Below, one piece after another: positions 11,772 to 21,468 of a stretch of DNA of 64,000 nucleotides. This DNA is from Diplolepis rosae (taxonomy: Eukaryota > Arthropoda > Insecta > Hymenoptera > Diplolepididae): positions 1,798,001-1,862,000 of the forward strand of contig JAPYXD010000742.1 in the NCBI GenBank assembly GCA_030998225.1, written 5' to 3'. Below the pieces are notes generated by a model. It saw nothing but the letters and a program-made list of their open reading frames with translations. It was not told where the DNA came from and ran no database searches. Every line of letters starts with the position of its first letter. The stretch's first letter is position 1. Both the position numbers and the translations under genes were made by a program.

Positions 11772-11856
11772 GTATCCTAGCTTTTATTCTGATTCCATAT
11801 ACTTTTATTAATTTATAATAAAATTGTGACCTTTATATTTCCTTAACAAGAAACAG

Positions 11857-12019
11857 CTATTCTTTTGGTTATGATTGTCGAAAATACTTCAATCTGTGCG
11901 TCGTAGATCCTGATACAATTGTATTTTCGTCCGGAAATTTACTACATTTTTTCAACGTAGTAACAAATGAGATTTGGTTTAGACGAGGATCTACTGGAGG
12001 CGGGATCGGTCATATAACA
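11857..12019 (+). CDS. CFAP44: CFAP44 exon B
   Basis: Acceptor AAACAG before 11857 and donor GTAAGT at 12020. Encodes YSFGYDCRK, DPDTIVFSSGN, EIWFRRGSTGGGIGHIT. It ends on a codon boundary. This is the start of the first WD-repeat domain. Confidence 0.85.
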
Positions 12020-12087
12020 GTAAGTTTCTCAAAACTCAGTTCTCATTTTTTCATAACATGACGTATAACTTGGCCATAAAAATGCAG

Positions 12088-12227
12088 AAAAATCCAGCTC
12101 TAAACCATATTGCTGTTGGTGAAAATGGAACTAATCCACCAATTATTATTTATGACTGGCCTAGTTTAGAAATAGTAACTATACTTTGGCACGGCACTAC
12201 TAGATCATATTCTCATCTGACATATAG
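12088..12227 (+). CDS. CFAP44: CFAP44 exon C, before the 33-kb intron
   Basis: Acceptor AATGCAG before 12088, donor GTAAGC at 12228. Encodes KNPALNHIAVGENG, PPIIIYDWPSLEIV and SYSHLTY, plus two bases AG. Those two bases pair with the first T of the exon at 45325 to make Ser, which keeps the WD blade reading HLTYSPDGQLL across the intron. Confidence 0.85.
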
Positions 12228-12689
12228 GTAAGCTAAATATAGTAATTTTAGAATGAAATGAGAAAATATTTTAACATTCTTAGGATTAAGATTTAATTTG
12301 ACTGCTACTTTATAAGAACGTTTCCTTTACTTAATTGATAAGAAAATCACGATAGTGGTGATTATTCCATTCTAGATTGTGATAGTATCTGAAGGTTGCG
12401 TAAATTGGTATTTAAATTAACGATCAGCACTGGTACCATAAATTTGCATCATATTGCAAATTGTTCATAAAACTTAGTACTATTACTGTAAATTGTAATA
12501 GTGAGGAAGTATGAAAATAACCCTTGATTATATTAAATTATTTTAAATGTTTTTGAATAATAATTAACCTATGAAGACATGTTGATCCACCTTCTGGTAA
12601 GATTGAGTTAAATTTATCCCATAAGATTTAGCATGCGGTGAATTTATCTTGAACTTATCAGAAGGTTGGATCAACCGACCCTAAGTCTA
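12228..12689. other. Intron sequence, nothing recognised
   Basis: AT-rich intron sequence between exon C and the long-inverted-repeat element. Near 12590 and 12655, GATCCACCTTCTG(G/A)T and its near complement form a small inverted pair. Confidence 0.4.
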
Positions 12690-13420
12690 ATTGAGGCACC
12701 GGATTCCATAACCGACGGAGAGCGCGGCCTAGTAGGCAAAAGAGGGGATACCGCAATGCGTGAATGTTTTTATTCATTCAAATAAAAAATTTGTAAAACG
12801 TATCAATAAAGCATGTCAGTACATGTTAAATGTCGTTCCGCATATTTTATCTTCCATGAATTTTTGTATCAGAACTCTAGTTTTTTCTATAATCAAAGAA
12901 AACCGTATTTTTTAAAGGTACGAAATCAATCGATTTTTCACAATCTGCTCTCTGTTTTTCGTACAAATTTGTCCGGAGTGGCCTAAAATTTTATTCACGC
13001 ACTAAAATAACCCTAGAGCTTCAGATGTTTATGTTAAACATAACAAAATTCTCAATTTGTTAATAATTTTTATCATAACAGTTGCGGCTGGCAGAATTCT
13101 CATGTTTCAACTTCAAAGAAAAAAATTATGCGAGGAAGTTTAGAGTTCAGAGAACTTTCAGAGAGAAAGTTTTTCAGCAGGCTTGCAGGCAGTTTTTGAA
13201 TATATTTTGAGGGTTTTAAATCGAAAACTGCGGTCAGGATAGGAATTTATTTAACTGCATTCGAGCACACCGATATTCTGTAAAAACTGTAAAACTTGAT
13301 TATTATTCCATCGTTCCAATATTCCGAACATGCGTTGGAAAGCTAACGTAATTGTGCGTCTTTTTCAGTATATGTCATTCACTTAAAACGTAAACAAAAA
13401 TAATTTTTTTTCACTCAAAT

Positions 13421-14530
13421 ATGTCGAACTTTGTGCCTGAAAAATTGTTTTTCGGGGAGTTCTTCTTCATTACTTTAATATGAAGAAAACTGTTGCCAAA
13501 AGTCATCGTATTTTGGTGGAAGTTTATGGTGAACATGCTCTAGCTGAGCGAACGTGCAAAAAGTGGTTTGCACGATTTAAAAGTGGTGATTTTGGATTGG
13601 AAGACGAAGAACGTTGAAGAAAAAAAGTTTGAAGATGAAGAACTGGAAGCATTACATGATGAAGATCATTGCCAAACACAAAAAGAACTCGCAGAATCTT
13701 TGGCAGTCACTCAAGTAGCCATTTCAAAACGTTTAAAAGTAGCCAGATACATTCAAAAGCAAGGAAATTCGGTTCCACATGAATTCAAGCCAAGAGACGT
13801 TGAAAGGGGGTTTTGCATGTCCCACATGCTGCTGGAACACCACAAAAAGAAGTCATTTGTGCATCGGATTGTTACTGGTGATGAAAAATGGATCCATTAC
13901 GGCAAACGCCAGGCGCAAAAAACCATATGTGAAACCCGGCCAACCAGTCAAATCAACGGCAAAGCCGAATACCCATGGCGCGAAGGTAATGCTCTGTATT
14001 TGGTAGGATCAGATGGGTGTACTGTATTATGAGCTGCTAAAACCGGGTGAAACCACCAATGGAGAACGCTACCGAACACAATTAATCCGTTTGAAGAGAG
14101 CAATAGCTGAAAAACGCCCGGAATATGCGACCAGACACGAGGCAATAATTTTCCATCATGACAACGCTCGACTCCATGTTGCTATTCTGGTTAAGAACTA
14201 TTTGGAAAGCAGTGGATGGGAAGTTTTACCCCACCCTCCTTATAGCCCAGACCTTGCCCTTTCTGACTACCATTTGTTTCGGTCGATGCAGAACGCCCTC
14301 ACTGGAATACGGTTCACATCAGAACAGGGTATCAAAAATTTGCTTGATTCATTCTTGGCCGCCAAGCCGACGCAGTTTTTTTGGGATGGAATCCATAAAT
14401 TGCCAGAAAGATGGGAAAAAGTCATAGCTGCAAGTGGGCAATACTTTCAAATAATACTATTGTACATGTTTTTCTCAAATAAACGTTCCAATTTTGAAAA
14501 AAAACCGCACGAATTGAGTTATAGGTCCAA
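13421..14530 (+). pseudogene. Mariner transposase pseudogene 1 (DD34D family)
   Basis: Reads as a mariner transposase broken across frames. MSNFVPEKLF starts at 13421. A frameshift leads into MKKTVAKSHRILVEVYGEHA from 13480, which stops at TGA 13615. A second frame gives FEDEELEALHDED and the helix-turn-helix TQKELAESLAVTQVAIS, then VTGDEKWIHY. A third gives YYELLKPGETT, HHDNARLH and SPDLALSDYHLF. The three catalytic acidic positions (GDEKW, HDNA, SPD...SDY) are all still visible. A TAG replaces a Trp codon just before the third section. Terminal inverted repeats were not found. In life this enzyme cuts and rejoins its own transposon; this copy cannot make it. Confidence 0.85.
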
Positions 14531-14543
14531 TATATGTGTACAC

Positions 14544-15012
14544 ATCGTTGTAGTAGTTTGCATTGGCATTGGGTTAGCTTATTTCCATCAGCGATAATTT
14601 ATTAGAAGAATTTGTCCTAGATATAAAAAACAGGAAGCATGTTTAAAAAAGATAAAGAAGGCAAACGTTTCGGCCACAAATAGGGGCCTTCTTCAGTGCC
14701 AGCTAATTTTATGAACCTAATGACTAAGCTGTAAGCGTGTGAACAAATTTATTATCCATAGTAAAACTAGATTTTTTTGTTTGTTTTTGTTTTCTTAAGT
14801 GTGATATTTTATAAAAAACGTGCAAGGAACCTATGCAATGGGGCAAGCTCCAAGTTGTTCCGGGACCAGACCGCTCCAAACCACAGTCCTCAAAACTTCT
14901 ATATCTTTTTTAAAAATGCTTCTTGTTTTTTATATCTAGGACATGTTCCTTTAGCAAATTATTCCTGATGAAAATGAGCTGACCCAATGTCAATGCAAAA
15001 TGCTACAACGAT
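14544..15012. mobile_element. Dispersed repeat with inverted ends, possibly Penelope-like
   Basis: The ends ATCGTTGTAG...GCATTGGCATTGGGT and ACCCAATG(T)CAATGC...CTACAACGAT are inverted. The inside includes a sequence that reads on the minus strand CTGAAGA, then GGCC, a loop, GGCC, then GAAACG. A second copy with about 80% visual similarity lies at 59845-60240. The CTGAAGA/GAAA layout recalls the hammerhead-like motif of Penelope-like elements, but this was not folded. No reverse transcriptase seen. Confidence 0.45.
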
Positions 15013-15090
15013 ATAAATTTGGGTCAAGATAATACTTAAGACATGAACACAAATATGTCACGAAATTATGATATATAGATATACACTTTA
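15013..15090. other. Short spacer between two elements
   Basis: AT-rich spacer between the 14544-15012 repeat and mariner 2. It ends in the TA duplicated by mariner 2. Confidence 0.5.
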
Positions 15091-16010
15091 CCAGGTCTAG
15101 AAGTATGAAACCGGAATTTTTTTGCAAAAGTTACACGTTTGTTGCATGAAAATGATCAAAAATATTTTATTCAAAGTAATCTCCATTGCTATTTACACGT
15201 TTTTCCCACCTCTCCGGAAGGTGATGAATGCCACGCCAATAAAACTGTTTGTCTTTTAAATCAAACCAGTTATCCAGCCATTCTCGTACATTTTCGTACG
15301 AAGTGAAGCGTTGTTCAGCGAGAGCGTGGCCCAGTGATGCGAACAGATCGTAATCCGACGGAGCCATGTCTGGAGAATAAGCGGCATGCGCCAGTATTTC
15401 CCAACTGAACGTCTCGATCGTTTCCTTGACCCGTTTCGCAGTGTGTGATGGGGCATTATCGTGAAGAAAAATGACTTTGTGTTGCCTTCTTCGATAATCC
15501 GGTCGTTTTTGTTGTGATGCATGATTTAAATCGATCATTTTCTGTTGGTAGCGATTCGTGTTGACAGTTTCGCCAAGTTTTAGCAGCTCACAATAGATAA
15601 CAACCTTCTGATCCCACCAAACGCACTTTTTCGGTGGTTTTCCACGATCTTGGTTTCTCACATCAAAATTACCACTTTTGAATTTTTTAAACCACTCGAA
15701 ACACTGTGTTTTGCCAAGAGCATGTTCACCGTAAGCTTCGACAAGCATTCAATGCGATTCTGCAGCAGTTTTCTTCAAGTGATAACAGAAAACCTGTGCT
15801 GTCCGCAAATCGTAGTTCGTAGGCGCAAGACTCGACGTGTCGATGCTTGTAGTAAATACACTGGTATATCGAACTTGGGTTGTTGTCTACTGAAAATCTT
15901 TCTCAACTACTAGAGGGAGAAGATGGCGCTGCAGAAGCGGTGGTACGGTCCCTAAACTGATGGCAAGTACCATCAATAGGGAAATTCCGGTTTCATACTT
16001 CTAAACCTGG
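15091..16010 (-). mobile_element. Mariner 2, internally deleted copy of 920 bp
   Basis: Complete to both ends. Terminal inverted repeats of about 28 bp start CCAGGTCTAGAAGTATGAAA and end TTTCATACTTCTAAACCTGG, with a TA target duplication at 15089-15090 and 16011-16012. The minus-strand reading frame (15167-15748) jumps from the DNA-binding part (GNFDVRNQDRGKPPKK) straight to the catalytic part (CVWWDQKVVIY), so the middle, including the first catalytic Asp, is deleted. HDNAPSH and SPDMAPSDYDLF remain. A TGA just upstream of the frame's Met interrupts an open run KTAAESH, so the N terminus is broken too. Non-autonomous. Confidence 0.88.
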
Positions 16011-16814
16011 TATATTGGCAATAATATAACGCAAATTTGATCATTTATCGCATTAGCGATAAATTAGCTCGAAATCTGTCTAATTTTTGAGGATTAATAC
16101 ATTTTATAAGATAAATACTTGCAATGTTCGTGAAAATGGGAGGCAAGAGCCTATTATCAAAAACATTTCATTTGACAGATCGAAATTATCTGAATCAAAT
16201 ATAGAATTATGATGCTGATAATTTTATTGAATGGTTATTCGAATATTAATACTTTCTTTGCTAGCTCACTAATAATCCGTGCAAACTGTACCTTGCTTCT
16301 GGCTTTTTTCCAGATATTCCGTCTCCACTTTTCGGGATTCTCTGATCTTTTTCTTCCATCTCCAGGATCTGTTTCTTGGGACATTTTCACGACCACAGTA
16401 ATAAATTTCTGACAATTTATTAACTTTTTTAATGCAATAAATTAACGTTGTTCGCGATAAATTACATGCTTTCTCTTCAAAGGTAAATCATGAATTGACA
16501 TAAAAAGAATAAAAACACAGAAAAGCTTCAGAATATTTTTCCAGAAATTATTTTCCGAAGCAGCGTAAGCTGAACTGTTCCTAGAACTCTAAACATAGTG
16601 CGTTTTTAAAGTTCTCTAATGCATATTGTTAAATTGCTGCCAATATAAAGTCTATATATATCATTTCTTCCCATTCGTCTAGTGTTTCTAAATATTGTAC
16701 TTTTTACAAAATAGATATAAATAAAGAAAACCAATTGACAAAAATGATGTTGTAACTCTGGCGAATCGTGTGCTCTCGGCATGGGTGCATCTTTCTTTCT
16801 CCTGCGCTCGATAG
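16011..16814. other. Interior of the long-inverted-repeat element, no gene seen
   Basis: AT-rich. Short ORFs without recognisable content. It sits between mariner 2 and the right arm. Confidence 0.4.
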
Positions 16815-17454
16815 ATATACCTAACGACGGTATCGGTGCGTTCGAGCGCAGTTAAGTGAATTCCCATCCTGACCACAGTTTTGAATAGAAAAATCTCAAA
16901 ATGTATAAAAAAAACTGCCTGAAAGCCTGCTGAACAACTTTCTTGCTAAAAGTTCTCTCAACTCTAAACTTCCTCGCATACTTTTTTTCTTTAAAGGTGA
17001 AACATGAGAATTCTGCCAGCCGCAACTGTTATGATAAAAATTATTAACAAATTGAGAATTTTGTTATGTTTAACATAAACATCTGAAGCTCTAGGGTTAT
17101 TTTAGTGCGTGAATAAAATTTTAGGCCACTCCGGACAAATTTGTACGAAAAACGGAGAGCAGATTGTGAAAAATCGATTGATTTCGTACCTTAAAAAAAT
17201 ACGGTTTTCTTCGATTATAGAAAAAACTAGATTCTGACACAAAAATTTATGGAAGAAAAAATATGCGGAACGACATTTAACATGTACTGACATGCTTTAT
17301 TGATCATTTTTCCAAATTTTTTATTTAAATGAATAAAAACATTCGTGAATTGCGGTATTCCCTCTTTTGTCTACTAGGCCACGCGCTCTGTCGGTTATGG
17401 AATCCGAAGCCTCAATTATACTTCCAATCTACACGAATCATTTTCAATATTGAC

Positions 17455-17735
17455 GCTCTATGTGCGTCTGAGATCGCGAAATAGAGCCATTTGATGAGGC
17501 CCAATAATCTTGCAACAATAAAAAATATAAAGAACAGGGAATAACAGATAAGTGCTACCAGAACGCGCTTTGAAAATTACTTCGAAATGTTTGAACGTAG
17601 CGCAGTGTCGGCGCGCATTCCAGTGAAACTCATATTATTCACTGATCTTACTACATTCTAATAGTGCGAGATTATTGGGGCTGACTAATTACCTCAATTC
17701 GCAATCTCAGAGCGTTCTCAGAGCCGTAATATTAA
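17455..17735. repeat. Diverged inverted repeat, MITE-like
   Basis: GACGCTCT...GTCTGAGATCGCGAA...CCAATAATCTTGCA on the left is mirrored by TGCGAGATTATTGG...TTCGCAATCTCAGAGCGTTC on the right. Old and imperfect, no coding capacity. Confidence 0.5.
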
Positions 17736-17818
17736 AAAAACCTACCGCTTACTAATGTAAAGTGAAGTTTGCATTGTTTAATTTTTTTAACAATTAACTA
17801 AAAAATAAATAAACTTTA

Positions 17819-18276
17819 CACTGGGAAAAAAACATGGTGAAATCAACGGAAAGGAGTACCGTCGCCAATTTTACGTTGGCGTAGCGTTGCGCCCCCAGTG
17901 AATTGCCGGTGCTATTCAACGCTGCACTGACGGTAGAGCCAACGAAAAATCACCCAAAAATGATCAGCTGTGGCAATACTCGCGATTGTTCTTTTCAGTT
18001 CTTTCGCTTCCCTAATAAATGTTTTCCTAAATATATTTACCAATTTTATGTTGGATATGAAATTATATCATCGTGTAATTTTTTCAAATTACACGGCGTT
18101 CCAGCGTTAACATTGCCGGTGAATTGAGGGGGCTGACGTAGCTGGATTAACATGAGTTTCCAACGGTACATTGGCGCTTGCAGTACGTTGACCTAACGTT
18201 GTGAACGCGCCGATTTTCCTCCCCGTCAATGCAGCGGGATTTTCCGTATAACCTGACGGTTTTTTTTCCCCCAGTG
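17819..18276. mobile_element. MITE of 458 bp with CACTGGG ends and TA duplication
   Basis: Starts CACTGGGAAAAAAAC and ends GTTTTTTTTCCCCCAGTG, both flanked by TA (17817-17818 and 18277-18278). GC-richer than its surroundings. No transposase. Short ORFs across it are chance. Confidence 0.7.
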
Positions 18277-18379
18277 TATGATAGTGTCTGACAATTATAA
18301 GATATAAAGGCATATATTATACTAACTTAGAATATTCACACAGGTATTAATAATTAATTAACATTCCTACTTTTTCAAC

Positions 18380-18690
18380 AACGCATTATACTCTGGACAT
18401 TAATTTCGTTCATTGTGTATCGTCTTTAAAAGTTGTGTAACCAATTGTTTATTGTTAACAACAAATAAAATTAATATTTTTCAGCTGAACTTTCTCTGTC
18501 AACAACGTACTACACTTTGGACATTAATTTCGTTCATTGTGCACCGTGTTAATATTGTTAATATTGCTTTTGTCTGGTTTTTTATCGCTAATCATAGTGA
18601 ACCTTAATGTTTATTGCCTGAACAGTTTTCTCCAACGAAATAGTATACTCTGGGCATGAATTTCGTTCATTGTATATCTGTTGAATTTGA
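18380..18690 (+). repeat. Three-copy tandem repeat, period 126-132 bp
   Basis: The word CTCTGGACATTAATTTCGTT and its variants recur near 18389, 18515 and 18647, each preceded by a CAACAACG- or CAACGAAA-like run and followed by CATTGT. Copies have diverged between these anchors. Confidence 0.65.
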
Positions 18691-19014
18691 TTGTTGTTTG
18701 TATTTTAGTCTAATTTGGTTCAGCGATCACAATTTAACATTACTCCGGAAGTAAATTTCTTTTTTCCTCTTCACCAAGGTATGTTTTTCTTGCTCAATGG
18801 AACGTGTCAGCGTTGACTTAATGTCAAATTTCAATTACTAATTCTGTTAAAAGTTAAATAACAAGTAGGGATTTCTTTTATTTAGATTCGGTTACGCATA
18901 TATGCCAATAAACCAAGTCAACGGAAAACGCTTGCATCAGCCTTTACGCAGAATGGTAGTTCGAAATTGGGGTACGCTAACACAGGCGAAGACTGAGCGA
19001 AACGTTTCTGAATG

Positions 19015-19233
19015 GTAGATTTTGTTAATGACGCCCTTACTACGTCATCGTGTATCTGGGTCATCTTCAGTAGCCCACTTTACGTTCGGGTCGCCCATGA
19101 ATCCCCGAAACGCTCAAATGGCGCGGTCTAACATGACCTCGTAGCTCCCTTGTGGACTCTGTTCATACATCTTTAGGAACTCGCGTAATTCTTCCTCCGA
19201 ATACTCTAACAAATGCGGAGGAACCTCGACGTG
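19015..19233 (-). pseudogene. Protein-like remnant, family unknown
   Basis: The minus strand reads HVEVPPHLLEYSEEELREF and on through YEQSPQGSYEVMLDRAI, then a TGA (19114-19116), then an in-frame FRGFMGDPNVKWATEDD-type run. The composition is protein-like and unlike the random ORFs nearby. Not recognised. It may be a fragment of a retroelement or captured gene. Confidence 0.35.
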
Positions 19234-20242
19234 TAAACATTAACCCATTTTCTGATTTTATTCATGCTTTTGTATGTTATCACTAATTTAGTCCCATCAA
19301 TTTCATTAACTTATGACTTGAAAAATTGTAACCTTGTAAAGTTACAATGAGTTCATAATAAAGTTGCTCCAGCTTCGCTAGGGAAGCAATTTTTCAATTT
19401 CGAGAGGGCTACCCCTTTCTACCCCTTGCTCTCAATATTAAAATCATTCCTTTTACTTCAAGAATTATATAGTGTATGAATGTAAACTTTTTTTAGGGAG
19501 CGCTGCCCCTTTCCACCCCTTGTCCCCCGAACTACTTTGTGTTCAGTGCAGAGAAATTCTGCTCATAAATTATTTTATTGTATTTATACACGAACTGATG
19601 CAACAGTCTCAATAAATTGTCATCATGCTACTAATGAACCTTTCAATCATGGAAGCGTCTCCCCGTTCCACCTCTTGCTCCTAGATAGCATAAGACATAA
19701 TTTCATTTCCCTTATTAGTTTTTTTAGAAAACTATAAAAATTAAATTTTAGTTTTTCGCAAATGTACATTCTCGTTTGCCCTGTCAACGTTTATAAACAG
19801 ATAGAAGTAACGTCGTACATTCCATATGAAGCAAAATCAGTACAGTAGTAAAATTTCTTTATGCCTTTATTTTTCTCGTCAGGTGTTCCCACGATTATTT
19901 ACTTTGAAAACAGATCACAGGGAGTACCCTAGGAGAAATAAAGGTGTGAATAAAGCTGTGGGTTTTTCGCTAAAATTTTCTTATCAAATCTAATTCGAAT
20001 ATTTTATGAAATATTATCACTAGCGTTTTTTGAGATTCAGTAGTACTCATTTTTCTGCGATTTCTCGTAGTTTTGTGCTGATTTTTTTTTTGAGGAAAAC
20101 TGCAAAAAAATGGGATTGGACTTTACGTACTCCGCCGAAGATTTTTGTTGATGCACGATCAATGCGATTCCCGAGAAATAATCACTAGATGGTCTTTTAC
20201 GAGATATTATCCTCCACTAGTGAAATAGGTAACCGACCGTAG

Positions 20243-20273
<31 letters not shown>

Positions 20274-20464
20274 GTATATTTTTATATGATTTAATATATC
20301 TTATATATTTTACCCTCGACGAATACAGGATTTTATTATTCACGTCCGCCCGATGCAACTTGCCGAAACCGTTATTACTAGGCGATTTTACAAGTCAGCA
20401 TCAACTAGTAATCGAAGAATTATCGTTTTGAACCGCGGACGGGCAAAAGTAGTGAAAAGTAAGG
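19234..20464. other. Repeat-bearing intron sequence, no gene
   Basis: Contains three diverged copies of a C-rich word (CCCCTTTC(T/C)ACCCCTTG-like) near 19412, 19507 and 19660, and a TA microsatellite at about 20241-20268. A word shared with 40170-40210 (GAGATTC(A/G)GTAGT) lies near 20030. Nothing coding seen. Confidence 0.4.
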
Positions 20465-20930
20465 TATGTTAAATTGACGTAACCACATCCTCTAATCGAG
20501 TCCTCACCTATACCAGCATTTAAAGCTCATTTAGGGCTCTCAAAATACCTCACCTAAATTTTCAATTTTATTTGTTTAAACAACTTATGTTGGAAACGGC
20601 TCCTTGAAAAATTGACATTTTAGATGAAGTTTGTAAAGACAATCATACACGTTCCGTATATTTTATGCTTTATTTTCTAATATTTTTTGTAATAAAACTA
20701 TTAACCATATGATCTCAATCAAATAGATGCACCTTAATATGTATGGTTATACAAACAATGCTTTTACGGAAAAATAGAATTATATCAATTAATCGCCTGT
20801 ACCAGAATTTAGGGCTCATTTAGGGCTCAATTAATATCCCATTGCTAAATTTGATGCTCCGTTATTTAAAAAAAAAGCAAGAGGATACGCTGGATTAATG
20901 TTAAGCTGACGTAACCACTAATTAATGCCA
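20465..20930 (+). repeat. Left outer inverted arm of the nested structure
   Basis: Mirrored in 31437-31890. Shared words include TTGTTTAAACAACTTATG, ACCATACATATTAAGGTGCA (reverse strand) and AATCGAGTCCTCACCTATA. Within each arm the unit ending in TGACGTAACCAC is partly repeated and the order of blocks differs between arms, so this is a rearranged pair and not a simple terminal repeat. Confidence 0.65.
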
Positions 20931-21261
20931 CAGAAATAATTCATAATTTTTCCTCATACGTGGAGAAACTTTCAGTTGTAAAATTACACGGAGAAAATTT
21001 AATCGGTAATTTTTACGCAAAGTTTTGATAAAATTTGGGTATAGTGGCATTTCGGTAAATTTTTACATGCAGGACTTTAAATATACTCATAGTTTTGAAC
21101 GTTCATTGAACGATGACAACAATTTTTTTTCAAAACGAAATTAATTATAAATATCTATATTCAGAGGCTTTCAAATATACAATCTGTTATGAGAACAATT
21201 TAATTAAAAAGTTTACTCATTCATCAAAATTGAATAAATGAATTAGAATTTTAATTATTAG
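20931..21261. other. Spacer, no gene seen
   Basis: AT-rich. CGGAGAAAATTTAATCGGTA near 20991 has a diverged reverse-complement partner near 31065, which extends the outer inverted repeat inward. Confidence 0.4.
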
Positions 21262-21468
21262 ATGCGCAACTAAGTTCCCGCTGTTTGTCAATAGATGGCT
21301 CTAGCATTAAGTGCTGGTCGATTTTGACTTATCCAAAACGTCATGAACCAAGAAAAAAAGTTTACAGAGATGCTGCTCTAAGTGAAACAACGTGCCGTGA
21401 TTGGTTCCGTCGCTTCAAAGACGGCCATTTCGATGTTGACGACCGTCCGCGTGAAGGAAGGCCAAAAA
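21262..21468 (+). pseudogene. Mariner 3, 5' piece, split by the hAT insertion
   Basis: Begins at an irritans-like end GCGCAACTAAGTTCCCGC and reads as the mariner N-terminal region: YRDAALSETTCRDWF, RRFKDGHFDVDD, REGRPKT. It stops where the hAT element begins. The rest resumes at 30012 in the same orientation. Joining the two pieces across the hAT gives GRPKTFEDA, matching mariner 4 at 57966-57995. Confidence 0.85.
21461..21468 (+). repeat. hAT target site duplication, left copy (GCCAAAAA)
   Basis: The eight bases immediately before the hAT terminus. The same eight bases follow the right terminus at 30004-30011. Eight base pairs is the expected duplication for hAT elements. The site lies in the coding sequence of mariner 3. 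Confidence 0.92.

Larger units (their letters stand above)
12690..17416. mobile_element. Long-inverted-repeat element, 4,727 bp, TA target site
   Basis: Left arm 12690 to about 13280 and right arm about 16815-17416 are reverse complements with moderate divergence. The outer ends are ATTGAGGC and GCCTCAAT, each flanked by TA (12688-12689 and 17417-17418). Mirrored words include TCCATAACCGAC, GGCCTAGTAG, CATGTCAGTACATG, TCCGGAGTGGCC, AGTTGCGGCTGGCAGAATTC and GGTCAGGAT. The interior holds two dead mariners and a 470-bp repeat. It has no transposase of its own that I recognise, so it is either non-autonomous or its core was displaced by the later insertions. Confidence 0.75.
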
